From assembly GCF_002127325.2 (NCBI RefSeq), contig NC_035436.2, positions 18,300,205-18,364,204 of the forward strand: DNA of 64,000 nt, written 5' to 3'. Source of the stretch: Helianthus annuus. Taxonomy: Eukaryota > Streptophyta > Magnoliopsida > Asterales > Asteraceae. Below the pieces are notes generated by a model. That model worked only from the letters and a program-made list of their open reading frames with translations. It was not told where the DNA came from and did no database searches. Of this stretch, positions 45,240 through 57,585 are shown in pieces. The translations under genes were made by a program, and so were the position numbers. Numbering within the stretch: position 1 is the first letter of the stretch; every line of letters starts with the position of its first letter.

Positions 45240-45260
45240 GACCATACGGTCCGTATGGTC
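45240..45260. promoter_or_regulatory. 21-bp palindrome in the element C LTR
   Basis: GACCATACGG-T-CCGTATGGTC is a perfect inverted repeat with one central base. A half-related GCGGACCGTATAGC lies just upstream (about 45223). Similar paired motifs lie at matching U3 positions in A and B. Confidence 0.5.
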
Positions 45261-46818
45261 TGCCCAGTATCACAGTTTCGCGAATTAGTCTGATTTGGCC
45301 CGAATTTTGAGTTGGGAACAGCTCATATCACCTCCAAATGCTCCAATAATAGTCCATGCATGCCTATAACAACAGTAACCTCCCTTCAACCTCTGAATTT
45401 CCTCCATAAATCAGATTATTTCATTCATTTCTTGAGCACTTGTTGCAACAAAGAACTCCCAAACCTTCAAGAACTCTCAAGGCACTTCTGGAGCAATTCT
45501 GAACGACAAGGCTGACTCTAAGTGTTAACTAAGCTTCAATAGGACCTTTGTAAGCTTCTATATCAGTCTCTAATTCGTTCTTACTTTGATTATTAGTAAA
45601 AGTCAAAACCGTTGTTCTTGTAGTTTGACTTTCCGATTAAACGAGTTTTACTCTGTCATTTCTCAAATTGAAACCACTAATATGTTGGTATTTATGTGGG
45701 AAACAAACCCTCAAAAGGGTATTCTCTGATTCCCACTTTATGCATGCTAATTGTCGAGTCAAAGTTGTTTCTAAAAAGTCAACAGAAGTTGTTTTTGCAA
45801 AAATAAGCTTAAATGGTAATGTAGATGACATGAAATCCGTTTGATCATCAAAAATAGCTTCATAATGAATATAAGAATATGTTTTACCATGATCAACTCG
45901 ACAATCTTTAGTATAAACCCGGATTGGAACCGAAAGTCTTATAAAACGACTTTTTCGTTGACTCTCGATTCGGATCCGTGCATGCATGTTTGAGATCTGT
46001 ATTGGAGTGTATTTTAGACCACTTTTATTTTGGTTAAACTTTCTGGAATTTTTATATCTCGAGTCTATACTTAGCCGATTCATTTGCATGTTTCCAATTT
46101 ATGCTTAAAGTTGACTATTTTGCTCTTTTTGATATAAAACGTGATTTTTGGAAAAGTGAAAGAGTAGAAATCTTTATTTCTAATATATAAACTTGCACCG
46201 AAAATTCGAGATCAGTTAGTGGTCCAGATTTTGAGTTATGGCCGATATCGTAAAACTATATCTTAAAGTTACATAAACGGCGCATTTAGCGTATAACCTA
46301 TTTCAGGCCACGTTTTGGTATAAAACTTTTTACCCACTGATGTTATATAATATTTGGGGATTTTTGATGATTTTTATTTAATTTTTGGCTGATCGGATCA
46401 TACGTCGCTAGGTCGATTCGGCTAATGCCGGTTTTGACCGTTTAAGCCATAAAATGAGTTTTATACATCCTTTTGACCCGAAACCTTTTTCTACTGATTT
46501 TATATGTTAAATAAATTATTTTGAGCATTCTGGAAATATAAAAATCTCAGCTTTCTTTTAAAAACCCGGAAACGGCTCTAAATCGCATTTTTAGCGTTTT
46601 TAACGCATAATAAGCGTTATACTCATTTTAAACATATAAGACTTATACCTACTGATGTGTTTAGTGTATTTTTATAAAATAACAGTAAGTATAAATATTT
46701 GAACTCAGATTTCCAGTTTTGGCATTGTTGGCCCTTGTGAAATTACTAAAATACCCCTACGGTGCATAGTTTGATTTTAAATAATGAGTTTCGTATACGG
46801 GTCATACCATACTGTTAT

Positions 46819-47373
46819 TAGGGCTGTTCATTTTTATTCAAAACCCGGAACCCGACCCGAATTCAAAGCCACCCGAACCCGAATTAGCGAATACCCGAAA
46901 AACCCGAACCCGAGAAACCCGAACCTAACCAACCCGAACTTTAAATGGTTCGGTTATCGGGTCACTTTTTCCAGGCCAAAAACCCGAACAACCCGACCCG
47001 AAAAAACCCGAAACACGAAAACCGAAAAAATCCGAACATTTATTGTTTGTTTTCTTATAAAAGTGTTTGGATTTGGAGTCTTTAATAGACGGAACACTAA
47101 GTTTTGGGACTTTTGAATACTTTGATGATATTTTTAAAGTAACAATATGAATTTTGATTATATTTTGTAAAAAAAAAATTTATTTTCATTTTACATCTAA
47201 ACCCGAAAACCGAATAACCCGACCCGAATTAACCCGAACCCGAATAACCCAAACCCGACTAACCTGAACTTTAAAATGGGTTGGTTATCGGGTCAAATTT
47301 TCCCAGAGAAAAACCCGAACAACCCGACCCGAAAAACCCGAAACCTGAAGAAAAAACCCGATGAACACCCCTA
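46819..47373. mobile_element. hAT-like MITE inside the element C LTR, 555 bp
   Basis: The ends TAGGGCTGTTCAT and ATGAACACCCCTA are inverted, with a perfect 8-bp duplication ACTGTTAT (46811-46818, 47374-47381). It is filled with AACCCGA repeats and has no gene. Confidence 0.85.
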
Positions 47374-48681
47374 ACTGTTATAATATATCAAATGAAGTAT
47401 ATTTACTGTATAAATCAGACCTGTAACTCAGATTTCCAATTTAACTCTTTTATAATCTTTTTAAATGACCAAAATGCCCTTCTAAGGCATAAATTGAGTT
47501 TAAAATCATTCGGGGCATAATAGAACATAACTTACTGATATTATATCATATTTAAAGCATATTATCTCAGGGAACTTGCATTTGACTCTTTTGGTTACCC
47601 GTAACGCCCTTTTTGCGTAAATTGACCAAAACGGGTCAAACGTTATCATTTTTATCTCAAAATCCAGAATGTATTTAGTATACCCATATTATACAAGTAT
47701 TCAAACTTGTCGGGTCTAAATCACATTCTATCCGGTCCTTCGCTTAATCGTGCGCTTGTACCGTATCGTCCTTAAAACTAACCGGTCAAGCTTAGGCTTA
47801 AATAAAAGACCCGTTAGGAATCTAATAGGTTATTATAAACCTTTGTTCCAGATTAGGAGGCCCAGTAAAAGCTACCTACACTTACCATTTGTGATTCATA
47901 CTTGCTCAGGTAAATACATTTTGACTTATTTTCCCTATACGGGCTTGGGGTACGGTATATAGAATACCGCTTGATCGAGCGCACAAATCCTGCGCCTTGG
48001 GTGTACAGTCTTGAATAGTTTGTGCGACTCGTTTAAACAGTCTTGTCTTACTTTAGGCTTTGGGGGGTTATTGACCGTGTCCCGGATATCCTTGGCATTA
48101 TCTTACGAGATGGCCACGACCAGAGCACGGGGTGTAGGCGTACACCCGACGTGTATAACTCTTTAATGTGGTGTGTCATTTAATCTTTAGCCCGGACAGC
48201 AGATCCCGGGCCACCAAAAGTACGAGTACATGTAATTCGTTCACAAGTTTATATTGCATAATTATCCCAAGTTAATAAAAATATTTATGCCTTGTGCAAT
48301 TAAATCAATTTTCAATCATTTTCAAAATGAGTCAGTTGATTTGTATTTACCAGTGTAAACTGACGTATCTTTCCCAAAAGGTTAAGTGCAGGTACTATAC
48401 GAACTAGGCTGGCTGTTTCCTAAGAGCGTCCACTATAGTCTCGCAAGCTCGGACGACAAATAAACTGTTGAACAATTTATCATTTTTATTTGATCCTCCT
48501 GTGGATCCGTTTCAACTACTTATGATGTTTGTTATGTCATTTTAATTAAAGTTGAAATGTATCTATTCTGCTTCCGCTGTGCATTATTATATTGTGTTGT
48601 TTGTCTATGACGATACCAACCACGTCACTGTACCCCACACCGGGCCCACCGGTGACACGTGGAGATCGGGGTGTGACATGT

Positions 48682-48694
48682 TGGTATCAGAGCC
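48682..48694 (+). other. Primer-binding site of element C (initiator Met tRNA)
   Basis: TGGTATCAGAGCC starts 3 bp after the 5' LTR. Confidence 0.9.
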
Positions 48695-48886
48695 AACACT
48701 GAGTGAATTAAACACTAGCCTTTTGTGTTTGATCTCAGTTACACAATTGCACATTCCTCGATTTTCGAGTCTAGACAAAGAACTTAGGAAATGTTCAAAT
48801 TTCGTTTATTTTTATTTTCATTTTCTAACTTTGTCTCATATATATATCTTTGTTGTGCAACTTGTTTGATTTTTGACAGGTTCACC

Positions 48887-50156
48887 ATGCCGCCACGTAT
48901 GCGAGGACGAGGAGGATTCGCCACATCACATGACCACGAGGCAGGGCCTTCGCACAGGCGAGCCCCATCAGCATCGCACAACACTGCTGCCCATGATCTT
49001 TGGAGATCATTTGCTGAACCAGCCAGGCACTCAGTGTCACTGAGTACCTCACCATCCCTACCTCACTCCTTTGGGCCACATTCTGAAAATGGGCCCCACG
49101 ACTCCCATGGATCTTTCATTCGATTACACCAGTCACCTCACCACTACCCAGCACCAGTTTATCAGGGCCTGTATAACCCTGATGCTTTCTTGGATGAACC
49201 AGTGGGTCATAACCCACTAGGACCTGAAGACCACTTCTCTGGTGGTAACGAGATGGAGGTCGACGAGGACACTGACCCTTCCCTGCCGCCGTCCGGCGCC
49301 TAACCATCCCATTGAGATATCGGATGGGTCACCATACAGGGGATCACCATTCAATGGTGTTGACAGCTACGAGGAGAGGTTTAAGCAGCACGAGTGGTTT
49401 TATACCCCCAGCCACCACAACTCTCCCATGCACCAGTCTTACCACGGTTCTCCCGTGCATTCGCAGCACCACTCTCAGCAGCAGCAGCTTCAGCAGCCGC
49501 CTTTGCAGCAGGACCCATCTGAGGCCTTTTGGCGCGACGTGATTACTCCGTCGCCACCACCACCACCGGTTTTACCTCCTCCGCCTCAGAGGCCAAGGAG
49601 GAACGCGCGTATGTCTACGCGAGGAGGGATTCGCATTGCCACCCCTCGACATTCAGGTAGCGGCGACTACTCGCCGCTCCACGAGAAGTCAGAGATGGGA
49701 GAATCTCAGAATTCCGTCTCAGAGGTTACTTCTGCGACTATTGCGCCACTACCGCCGCAGAACTTTGGAGAGCCCATCCCTGCGTATGCTAGCGCAGCAC
49801 AGTTCAACCCTTTCGAGCCGACTTTTCCTCCCGGTTATGATTATACGGGAGATCCCTACTGGTTAGCCTCAGGCTACAACCCTCTCAACCAGGAGAGTGC
49901 TTTTGGAGGTCCCTGGGCTACGGGACAATCAGCTTTTGGATTCCCACCGCAGGGATACCAGCAGCCGCAGCCTCCGCAGCCACCGCAGTATCAGCCACCG
50001 CCGCCGGCGCCGATGATGTCGCCACCGCAAGTCCAAGAAATCCTGCAAGGGATACACGACGTGCGACGGGAATTGCAAAATGATCGCCGACACAACCGCG
50101 GTATGTTCAAGAAGATGGTTGACCTGATTAAGGGTAAGAGTAAGAAGGATTATTAA
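48887..50156 (+). pseudogene. ORF1 of element C, frameshifted
   Basis: Counterpart of 10272-11483. The ATG opens MPPRMRGRGG and runs to a premature stop at 49303; the homologous frame resumes one base off with HPIEISDGS and continues to 50156. A single-base indel near 49280-49300 explains this. Shared features with A are the N-terminal RG box, HEWF/YTPSH, a DPSEAFWRDVITPSPPPPP block, NARMSTRGG, a Gln/Pro-rich stretch, and a C-terminal charged helix ending KGKSKKDY. Unlike A it has poly-Gln (HSQQQQLQQPPLQQ). The similarity is spread along the whole length, so the ORF is a genuine inherited gene of this lineage. Function unknown. Confidence 0.75.
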
Positions 50157-50182
50157 ATCCTTTGTTGTTAGCTCACTTACTC

Positions 50183-50341
50183 ATGTCCCTGCGTGGACAT
50201 TTATTCCTGTATTCTACCCCTGCGTGGGTATATTTCTCTTGTTCTACCCCTGCGTGGGTATGTTGTTTCTGTTAACCCCTGCGTGGGTTTTGTCTTTTGT
50301 TTGTTTTGTTTGTTGTTATTCAGTTTAGCCCCTGCGTGGGC
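50183..50341 (+). other. Array of five short hairpins after ORF1 (element C)
   Basis: Perfect stems occur at 50183-50200 (ATGTCC-CTGCGT-GGACAT), 50215-50230 and 50245-50260 (TACCC-CTGCGT-GGGTA), 50274-50289 (AACCC-CTGCGT-GGGTT) and 50328-50341 (GCCC-CTGCGT-GGGC). A CCC-GTTTA-GGG motif follows near 50360-50370. The loops are identical while the stems vary in a paired way. Confidence 0.8.
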
Positions 50342-51035
50342 ATGTTATTTGAGAAAAGTCCCGTTTAGGGCAAAAGTTGTACTAGTCTACTTTTATTTAA
50401 AATGGTTAATTTAAGTTTTTCATTTTATCTATGTGCATGAATATAATATTCAAATAAATGAAAAATATCAATCATTATTTTAATTTACCATTTTAATAAG
50501 AATCTTAAAAAGGTAAAACCTAGCTTGAATGTCTTATTAAAAGGCCTGGCCAATATGGTAAAACCTGGTTAAAAGGATTCAAGTCTCTGTTAACATCTGT
50601 GAACATGTTAACATTCTTGGCTAAGCGTGATCTGTAAAATCACACAAGCCACCCTTTTAATAAATTATCTACAGATTATATCTGTGTACAAGTCTGATTA
50701 TGACTTGATGCCTACGGGTTATGACTATGTCATGTAAAACAAAAAGGCAGTTGTGGTCTATGACTCCCTGCCAAGTATAGGGTTATTTGTTTAATTATAC
50801 AATGCTAATCCTATAAAAATCTAAATTTATAATTTAGAAGTTGTCCGAAGTGACTAGGCCTATTGTGCCAATATATATATTTCATTCCATAATATAGTTG
50901 CTAATAAAAGCCCTGAATGAAATTAAATAAATTAACTATTGTGATTTTTAATATCATGGTTAATAAATCGTCTAGAACGATAATACTGTTAGGTTTCTAA
51001 ATAAGACCTTGTCCTTTTATGTAGCTTAAAGCTAC

Positions 51036-54000
51036 ATGGCTAAATCGGAGGAGACCAACAGTCATTCTGGAGAACACCCAGATGATACAAAGATTCACGT
51101 CACTGGTGCGGAACTGCAAGCACTGGTTGAAAACGCTGTTGCCAAAGCTATGGATAGGCAATTCAGAGAATCTAGCGGGACTCGGAGTAGGACCCGAACT
51201 GTAACGCACGTCAAGCCCAAGACTCATTCAGAGGCTCATAGTAAGCCACCTTCTAAGAAGAATGAGCCGAAGAAGGATGAGGGGGATAATCACTCCTCCA
51301 ACCACAGCAGTATTCCTAAGCAAGAAATCAAGCTGAAGCATGATACGCACAGCAAGTCCTGTACGTACAAGTATTTCGTTTCATGCAAACCCAGGGATTT
51401 TACTGGGGAAAAAGGGGCAGTTGACTGCATGACATGGATTGATGAGATGGATACAGTTGTTGACATCAGCGGGTGTGCTGATAGGGACGTTGTGAAGTAC
51501 GTGTCTCAGTCATTCAAGGGAGATGCTCTAGCATGGTGGAAGTCTCTTCTACAAGCTGCCGGTAAGGCCGCTCTGTACAGCTTGACATGGGATCAGTTTG
51601 TAGCCCTGGTCAAAGAGAATTTCTGCCCGCAGCACGAGGTCGAAAGGATTGAGTCGGATTTCGTATCCCTGGTAATGAAGAACCTCGATTGTCAGGCATA
51701 TCTCACTACATTCAACACCTTATCTCGATTAGTGCCGTATTTGGTGACCCCGGAGCCGCGTAGGATTGCCCGATTTATTGGGGGTCTGGCACCAGAGATC
51801 AAGGCGAGCGTTAAGTCATCAAGGCCTACGACATTCAGATCAGTTCTGATCTATCCCTCTCACTCACTCAAGATGTAGTCAGATTAAGAGCTATGAAGAG
51901 CTCAGAAGAAAACAAAAGGAAACGTGAGGATGACACCTCACGAAGATCTGAGAAACGACACAGAGGGAACAACGACCATAAGAAAGGGTCGGGATTCAAG
52001 AAAGGAGATCAGTCGGGTGAAAAACCCAGATGCCAGACCTGCAAGAGACACCATTTTGGGAAATGTCGTCTGGAAGCGAAATCTCAGTCTCAAGAAAGGC
52101 GATGTGGAATCTGCAAGTCCACGGACCATAAAGCCTTGGATTGCAAGAAGCTTAAGGATGCAACTTGTTTTGGTTGCAACGAGGAAGGGCACATCCGGCC
52201 AAATTGCCCAAAGAATGCAAAGAAAGCTAACGACGGAAAGAAGACTAATGCGAGAGTCTTCAGAATAGACGCCAAGGAAGCAGTTCTTGACGACAACGTC
52301 ATTACAGGTACTTTTCTTGTAAATGATGTTTTTGCTAGAGTCCTATTTGATTCAGGAGCTGATAAGTCATTTGTAGATGATAAGTTTTGTAAATTGTTAA
52401 ACCTTCCTGTTAAAACCTTAAGTGTGAAATATGAGGTGGAATTAGCCGATGGAACCATAGAAACCGCCTCGACTGTTCTAGATGGATGTGTTATATCCAT
52501 TAGGAATCATTCCTTCCCGTTATCCTTGCTTCCCTTTAAGTTAGCTGGATTCGACATAGTGATAGGCATGGATTGGTTATCGAGTAACCAAGCCCAGATT
52601 CTGTGCAACAGAAAGCAGGTGATAGTGAAGACTCCGTCTGGTGAGTCACTCACTATTCAAGGAGATACTCAGCATGGATTGCCGGAGCAAGTGTCCATGC
52701 TCAAGGCATCCAGATGCATGCAGAAAGGTTGTGTCATTTATATGGCACAAGTTACCATTGATGAGCCGAAGCCGAAGATTGAAGATATCCCTGTTATCCC
52801 GGAATATCCTGAAGTATTCCCTGAAGAACTACCCGGTTTGCCACCTAATAGGCAAGTGGAGTTTCGGATAGACATCATTCCAGGCGCTGCGCCTGTAGCA
52901 AGAGCACCCTACAGATTGGCACCAACGGAGATGAAGGAGTTGAGGACGCAGTTGGATGACCTATTAGCTAAAGGTTTTATTAGACCTAGCTCATCTCCTT
53001 GGGGAGCGCCAATCTTGTTCGTTAAAAAGAAGGATGGATCGATGCGTCTGTGCATCGATTACCGTGAGCTTAACAAGGTCACTATCAAGAATAGGTACCC
53101 GTTACCCAGGATCGACGATCTGTTCGATCAGTTGCAAGGAGCAAGCTATTTCTCCAAGATCGACCTGAGGTCAGGTTATCATCAGCTGAAGTTCAAAGAC
53201 GAAGATGTGCACAAGACAGCGTTTAGGACTCGTTATGGACATTACGAGTTCCTAGTGATGCCGTTTGGGCTCACCAACGCACCAGCCGCATTCATGGATC
53301 TCATGAATCGTGTCTGCAAGCCTTACCTAGATAAATTCGTTATCGTCTTTATTGACGACATCCTTATCTATTCGAAGAGCCAAGCTGACCATGAGAAACA
53401 CCTTCGTTGTATTCTCAAACTTCTGCATCAAGAAAAGCTTTATGCCAAATTTTCGAAGTGTGAATTTTGGCTTCGAGAAGTCCAATTCCTTGGACATGTA
53501 GTAAGCGAGCGTGGTATCCAAGTAGATCCCGCGAATGTAGAAGCAGTCATGAACTGGCAGGAGCCGAAGACTCCTACCGAGATTCGCAGTTTCCTTGGAT
53601 TGGCAGGATACTATAGGCGATTTATTGAGAACTTTTCAAGAATTGCTGCGCCCCTAACTTCGTTGACTCGTAAGAAGATTAAGTTTGATTGGGGCCCTAA
53701 GCAGCAGGAATCCTTTGATATTTTGAAGAAGAAGTTGAGCAATGCGCCAGTGTTGACATTGCCCGATGGCATAGAAGAATTCGTGGTATATTGCGATGCA
53801 TCGCATACTGGTATGGGCTGTGTACTCATGCAGAAAGGCAAAGTCATTGCCTACGCTTCTCGACAGCTCAAGGTGCACGAGAAGAACTACACCACCCACG
53901 ATTTGGAATTGGGTGCAGTTGTATTTGCTTTGAAGCTATGGAGACATTACTTGTATGGAACCAAGTGTATAATATATTCAGATCACAAGAGTCTTCAGCA

Positions 54001-55610
54001 TCTGTTCAATCAGAAGGAATTGAACATGCGTCAAAGGCGATGGATGGAAACTTTAAATGATTATGACTGCGAGATAAGATACCATCCAGGCAAGGCAAAT
54101 GTAGTTGCCGACGCCTTAAGCAGAAAGGAAAGGGTGAAACCAATCAGAATCAATGCCAAGCGCATTGAAATAAGAAATAATTTGAATGAAAGGGTGTTAG
54201 CTGCACAGAAGGAAGCTGTGTTGGAAGCTAACTATCCTGCAGAGAAGTTAGGAGTAACTGAGGAGCAGTTATCCTACGACAAAGATGGAATGTTACGACT
54301 AAACGGACGAATATGGGTTCCAGTTTATGGAGGACTTCGGGATGTTATCCTCCAGGAAGCCCACAGCTCTAAATATTCCGTTCATCCTGGAGCTGATAAG
54401 ATGTACCAGGATTTGAAAGCAAACTACTGGTGAAATTGGTTTGAAAAAGTCAGTAGCTGAGCATGTAGCTAAATGTTTGACTTGTGCGCAAGTCAAGGCT
54501 GAGCATCAGAAGCCGTCAGGTTTGCTTCAACAACCTGAAATTCCCAAGTGGAAATGGGAAATGGTGACAATGGATTTCATCACCAAGTTGCCGAAGACGA
54601 AAAAGGGAAATGATACCATATGGGTCATAGTAGATAGACTGACTAAGTCAGCTCATTTTCTACCCATCAAGGAGACGTATAGCTCCGATATGTTGGCTCA
54701 ATTATACGTCGATAAGATTGTAGCGTTACATGGTATACCTATATCTATTATCTCCGATAGAGATACTAGATATACGTCGCATTTTTGGAAGAGTTTCCAG
54801 CAATCGTTGGGCACTCGTTTGAATTTTAGTACTGCTTATCATCCTCAAACTGATGGTCAGAGTGAGCGTACTATTCAAACTTTGGAAGACATGCTTCGTG
54901 CATGTGCGATCGACTTGGGTGGTAGTTGGGATAAGAACCTACCACTAATTGAATTCTCCTACAACAATAGCTACCATTCCAGCATAAAAGCTGCGCCTTT
55001 TGAGGCTTTATACGGTAGAAAGTGTAGATCGCCCATCTGTTGGGCAGAAGTTGGAGATGTCCAGTTGTCAGGACCAGATATCGTTTTTGAGACGACGGAC
55101 AAGATCGTTCAGATTCGCGATCGTTTGAAAGCTGCCAGGGATAGGCAGAAAAGTTATGCGGATCCTAAGCGCAAAGACTTTCACTTCGATGTAGGTGATA
55201 AGGTATTGCTTAAGGTATCACCTTGGAAAGGGGTGATGCGATTTGGAAAGAAAGGCAAGCTAAGCCCGAGGTACATAGGACCTTTCGAGATCATTGAACG
55301 TGTCGGGTCAGTTGCTTATAAGTTAAACTTGCATGAAGAACTTAGCGCTATTCATAATGTGTTCCACATCTGTAATTTGAAGAAGTGTTTCGCTGACGAT
55401 TCACTGGTTATACCGCATACGGATATACACATATATGAGAGTTTGAAATTCGTAGAAAAACCTTTGTCGATTGAGGATCGACAGGTGAAGAAGCTTCGAA
55501 GGAAGCATGTGCCTATTGTTAAGGTCAAATGGGATGCCCGTAGAGGTCCCGAATACACGTGGGAAGTGGAATCCACGATGAAAGAGAAATACCCTCATTT
55601 GTTTCAGTAA
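51036..55610 (+). pseudogene. Gag-pol of element C, disrupted
   Basis: The start matches A (MAKSEE...), and gag reads normally to about 51846, where one base is missing relative to A and the frame ends at 51878. The original frame is open again from 51893, with the [14 protein letters not shown] knuckle, DSGADKSF protease, [12 protein letters not shown] and RNase H. It stops at a TGA at 54431-54433, where A has a Trp codon in the integrase zinc region, followed by a one-base insertion. The last part (54441-55610) keeps the integrase Asp-Asp-Glu motifs ([23 protein letters not shown]) and a chromodomain-like end. At least three lesions prevent a full polyprotein. Overall similarity to A is high throughout. 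Confidence 0.9.
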
Positions 55611-55633
55611 ATCTCGAGGACGAGATTTCTTTT

Positions 55634-55646
55634 AAGGGGGTGAGGA
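55634..55646 (+). other. Polypurine tract of element C
   Basis: AAGGGGGTGAGGA is identical to the tract of element A and abuts the 3' LTR. Confidence 0.85.
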
Positions 55647-55844
55647 TGTAACACCTCGAAAATTTCGTCCAATAATGTCTTGACACGTGTCATAAGGTTC
55701 CGGTATGTGAAAACAAACTTTAGAGGGACTAAAAGTGACAAACAGTGAAAACTATGGAACGTAAGGGTCCAAAGTATCAACAATGGATAAATAGACTCTA
55801 TGATAACCCTACATAATGTTCATAACCTTAAACGGATGGTTCAT
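55647..55844 (+). repeat. 3' LTR of element C, first 198 bp, interrupted by element D
   Basis: It is identical as far as I can see to 44611-44808 and ends at GGTTCAT, where the 5' LTR continues GGATCATACG. Element D begins here; its target duplication would be TTCAT (55840-55844). Confidence 0.9.
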
Positions 55845-57585
55845 TGTAAGGACCGCTTTTCAAAAATAATAGAATAACTACATAAGCAAGATTTTTAGGA
55901 GAATTGAAAATACCACTTTGACGCTTAAGGGAATTTTTACAAAAATTGGGCATGACCCGTTTGTAGAACGGACATACTCCCTGTTTTTACATAACATACA
56001 ACATTTACCTACGACCCAATTTACATAAAAACCATTCCAACAAAAGTAACAAGTTTTTAAATCTAAAACACTTCAACAAAGTCTAACAAAGTGGCAAAAC
56101 AAAGACCCAAAAGTATGCATATGAGTTGCGGAAGCGTTTGGTATTTTAAGGCTTGAACATGTGCTCGTCCCATAACTCCAAATCGCCTATAGAGGTGCTT
56201 TACCTACATTAACATTCACAGATTTAATAAGTTAGTTGTCTCATAGAAAATCATAACCTTTCGATTTAGCTTTAACCACATAGAACATTCTTACTCTTAA
56301 GCATACAACAACCCAATAGTTGGGTTAAGCATAACCACTCTCGTAGAGAGTTTGACATACGCATTCGACCCACAAAATTGGGTTTAGCATAAACACTCTC
56401 GTAGAGAGCTAAGCATACACATTCAACCCACGAGATTGGGTTTAACATAACCACTCTCGTAGAGAGCTAAGCATACACATTCGACCCATGAGATTGGGTT
56501 TAGCATAACCACTCTCGTAGAGAGCTAAGCATTCACATTCAACCCATGAGATTGGGTTTGCATAACTCAACACTACTTTCATTAGCATACCCAAATCCAC
56601 GAAGGATTTGTCGCTTGCTTACTACATCGTCAATCTCGTTATATAAAAATAGCTTTATCAACGAAAGTTTATATAAATAGGAAACGTAATAAAGACTCGT
56701 ATGACACGAAGCATACCTCGATCTTGTGCTCCTTCCGCTTGCTTAGTGCTTGTACCTTCTTCTTTCACGCCTACATTAGAACATTCGTTCACTTATTTAG
56801 TTTGTGGCATCATTATACTATTTCCACATAAATTCTTCTTTTAGGCATTTCATCGAACACTTGGTAAGCATCATACATAAGGCACAAGGTACAAGTTTAC
56901 TAAGCATGTCCCTACTAGCTCATCACAACACATAAATCATCTTCCTCTAAATTCATATAATTTCCATTCCAAAATCAGTTTATCTAGCATTTGAGCATCA
57001 CAACAATTTCACATATCAAATAACACATGATCCTAATTCTCATGAATTTCCTATTAGTAACATAATCTTTACAAAGTGGGTTTTTCACTATACTTTTTCT
57101 AGAACATAATTTCAAGCATGATTCCTATTCTAAAAAGCAATCTTAACTCAGATTCCTTACATTGGTTACAAGGAATCAAGATTTGGTCTAACCCCTCATT
57201 CTAAAAATCATAAATTCAGAAAATCATGCTTACCACTTACAAAATTGAGGTTAGTTATCCAGATTTATGGACTCATGCATTAGATTATCTTGAGAATTTG
57301 GATCCAATTGCCTGTTTTTGCTTGAGCTAGGGTTTCCCCCTTCTCTCTGCTTGTTCGATCGTTCCCCCACCAACACCAGTGTGTTGGTTTTTGTTATATT
57401 ATTATTGTTATTAAGATTTTGTCACAATCACACTTTTAGTCCCTAGGGTTATAAGTGTGGATAGTTATCACACAAATTTTCTTTCTTAGTTAACAATTAC
57501 CAAAATCTTTTGACTTGGTTAATTATTACAATTTATACACCTTTAATAAAACAAGTAAATGAATAACATATTTTGGGGTGTTACA
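55845..57585 (-). repeat. 3' LTR of element D, 1741 bp
   Basis: On the minus strand it starts TGTAACACCCCAAAATATG and ends GGTCCTTACA. It contains the 58-bp repeat array. Confidence 0.9.
56311..56559 (-). repeat. 58-bp tandem repeats (about 4.3 copies) in the element D 3' LTR
   Basis: Each unit carries ACCCA...TTGGGTT, ACCACTCTCGTAGAGAG and CTAAGCATACACATTC. CTCTC-GTA-GAGAG is a perfect inverted repeat in every complete copy, and ACCCAATAGTTGGGT forms another in the first. Confidence 0.85.

Larger units (their letters stand above)
44611..48678 (+). repeat. 5' LTR of element C, 4068 bp including a MITE
   Basis: It begins TGTAACACCTCGAAAATTTC and ends GGGGTGTGACA. Without the 555-bp MITE and its 8-bp duplication it would be 3505 bp, close to A. 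No clear TATA box was found. Confidence 0.9.
44611..55844 (+). mobile_element. Element C: Ty3/gypsy element related to A, inactivated, interrupted by element D
   Basis: It has a 5' LTR, Met-initiator PBS, ORF1, hairpin array, gag-pol and PPT, in the same order as A. The 3' LTR starts at 55647 but only 198 bp are present before element D; the remainder must lie right of the window. Those 198 bp look identical to the 5' LTR. ORF1 and gag-pol each carry disabling changes. The 5 bp left of the element are CTATA. Confidence 0.9.
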
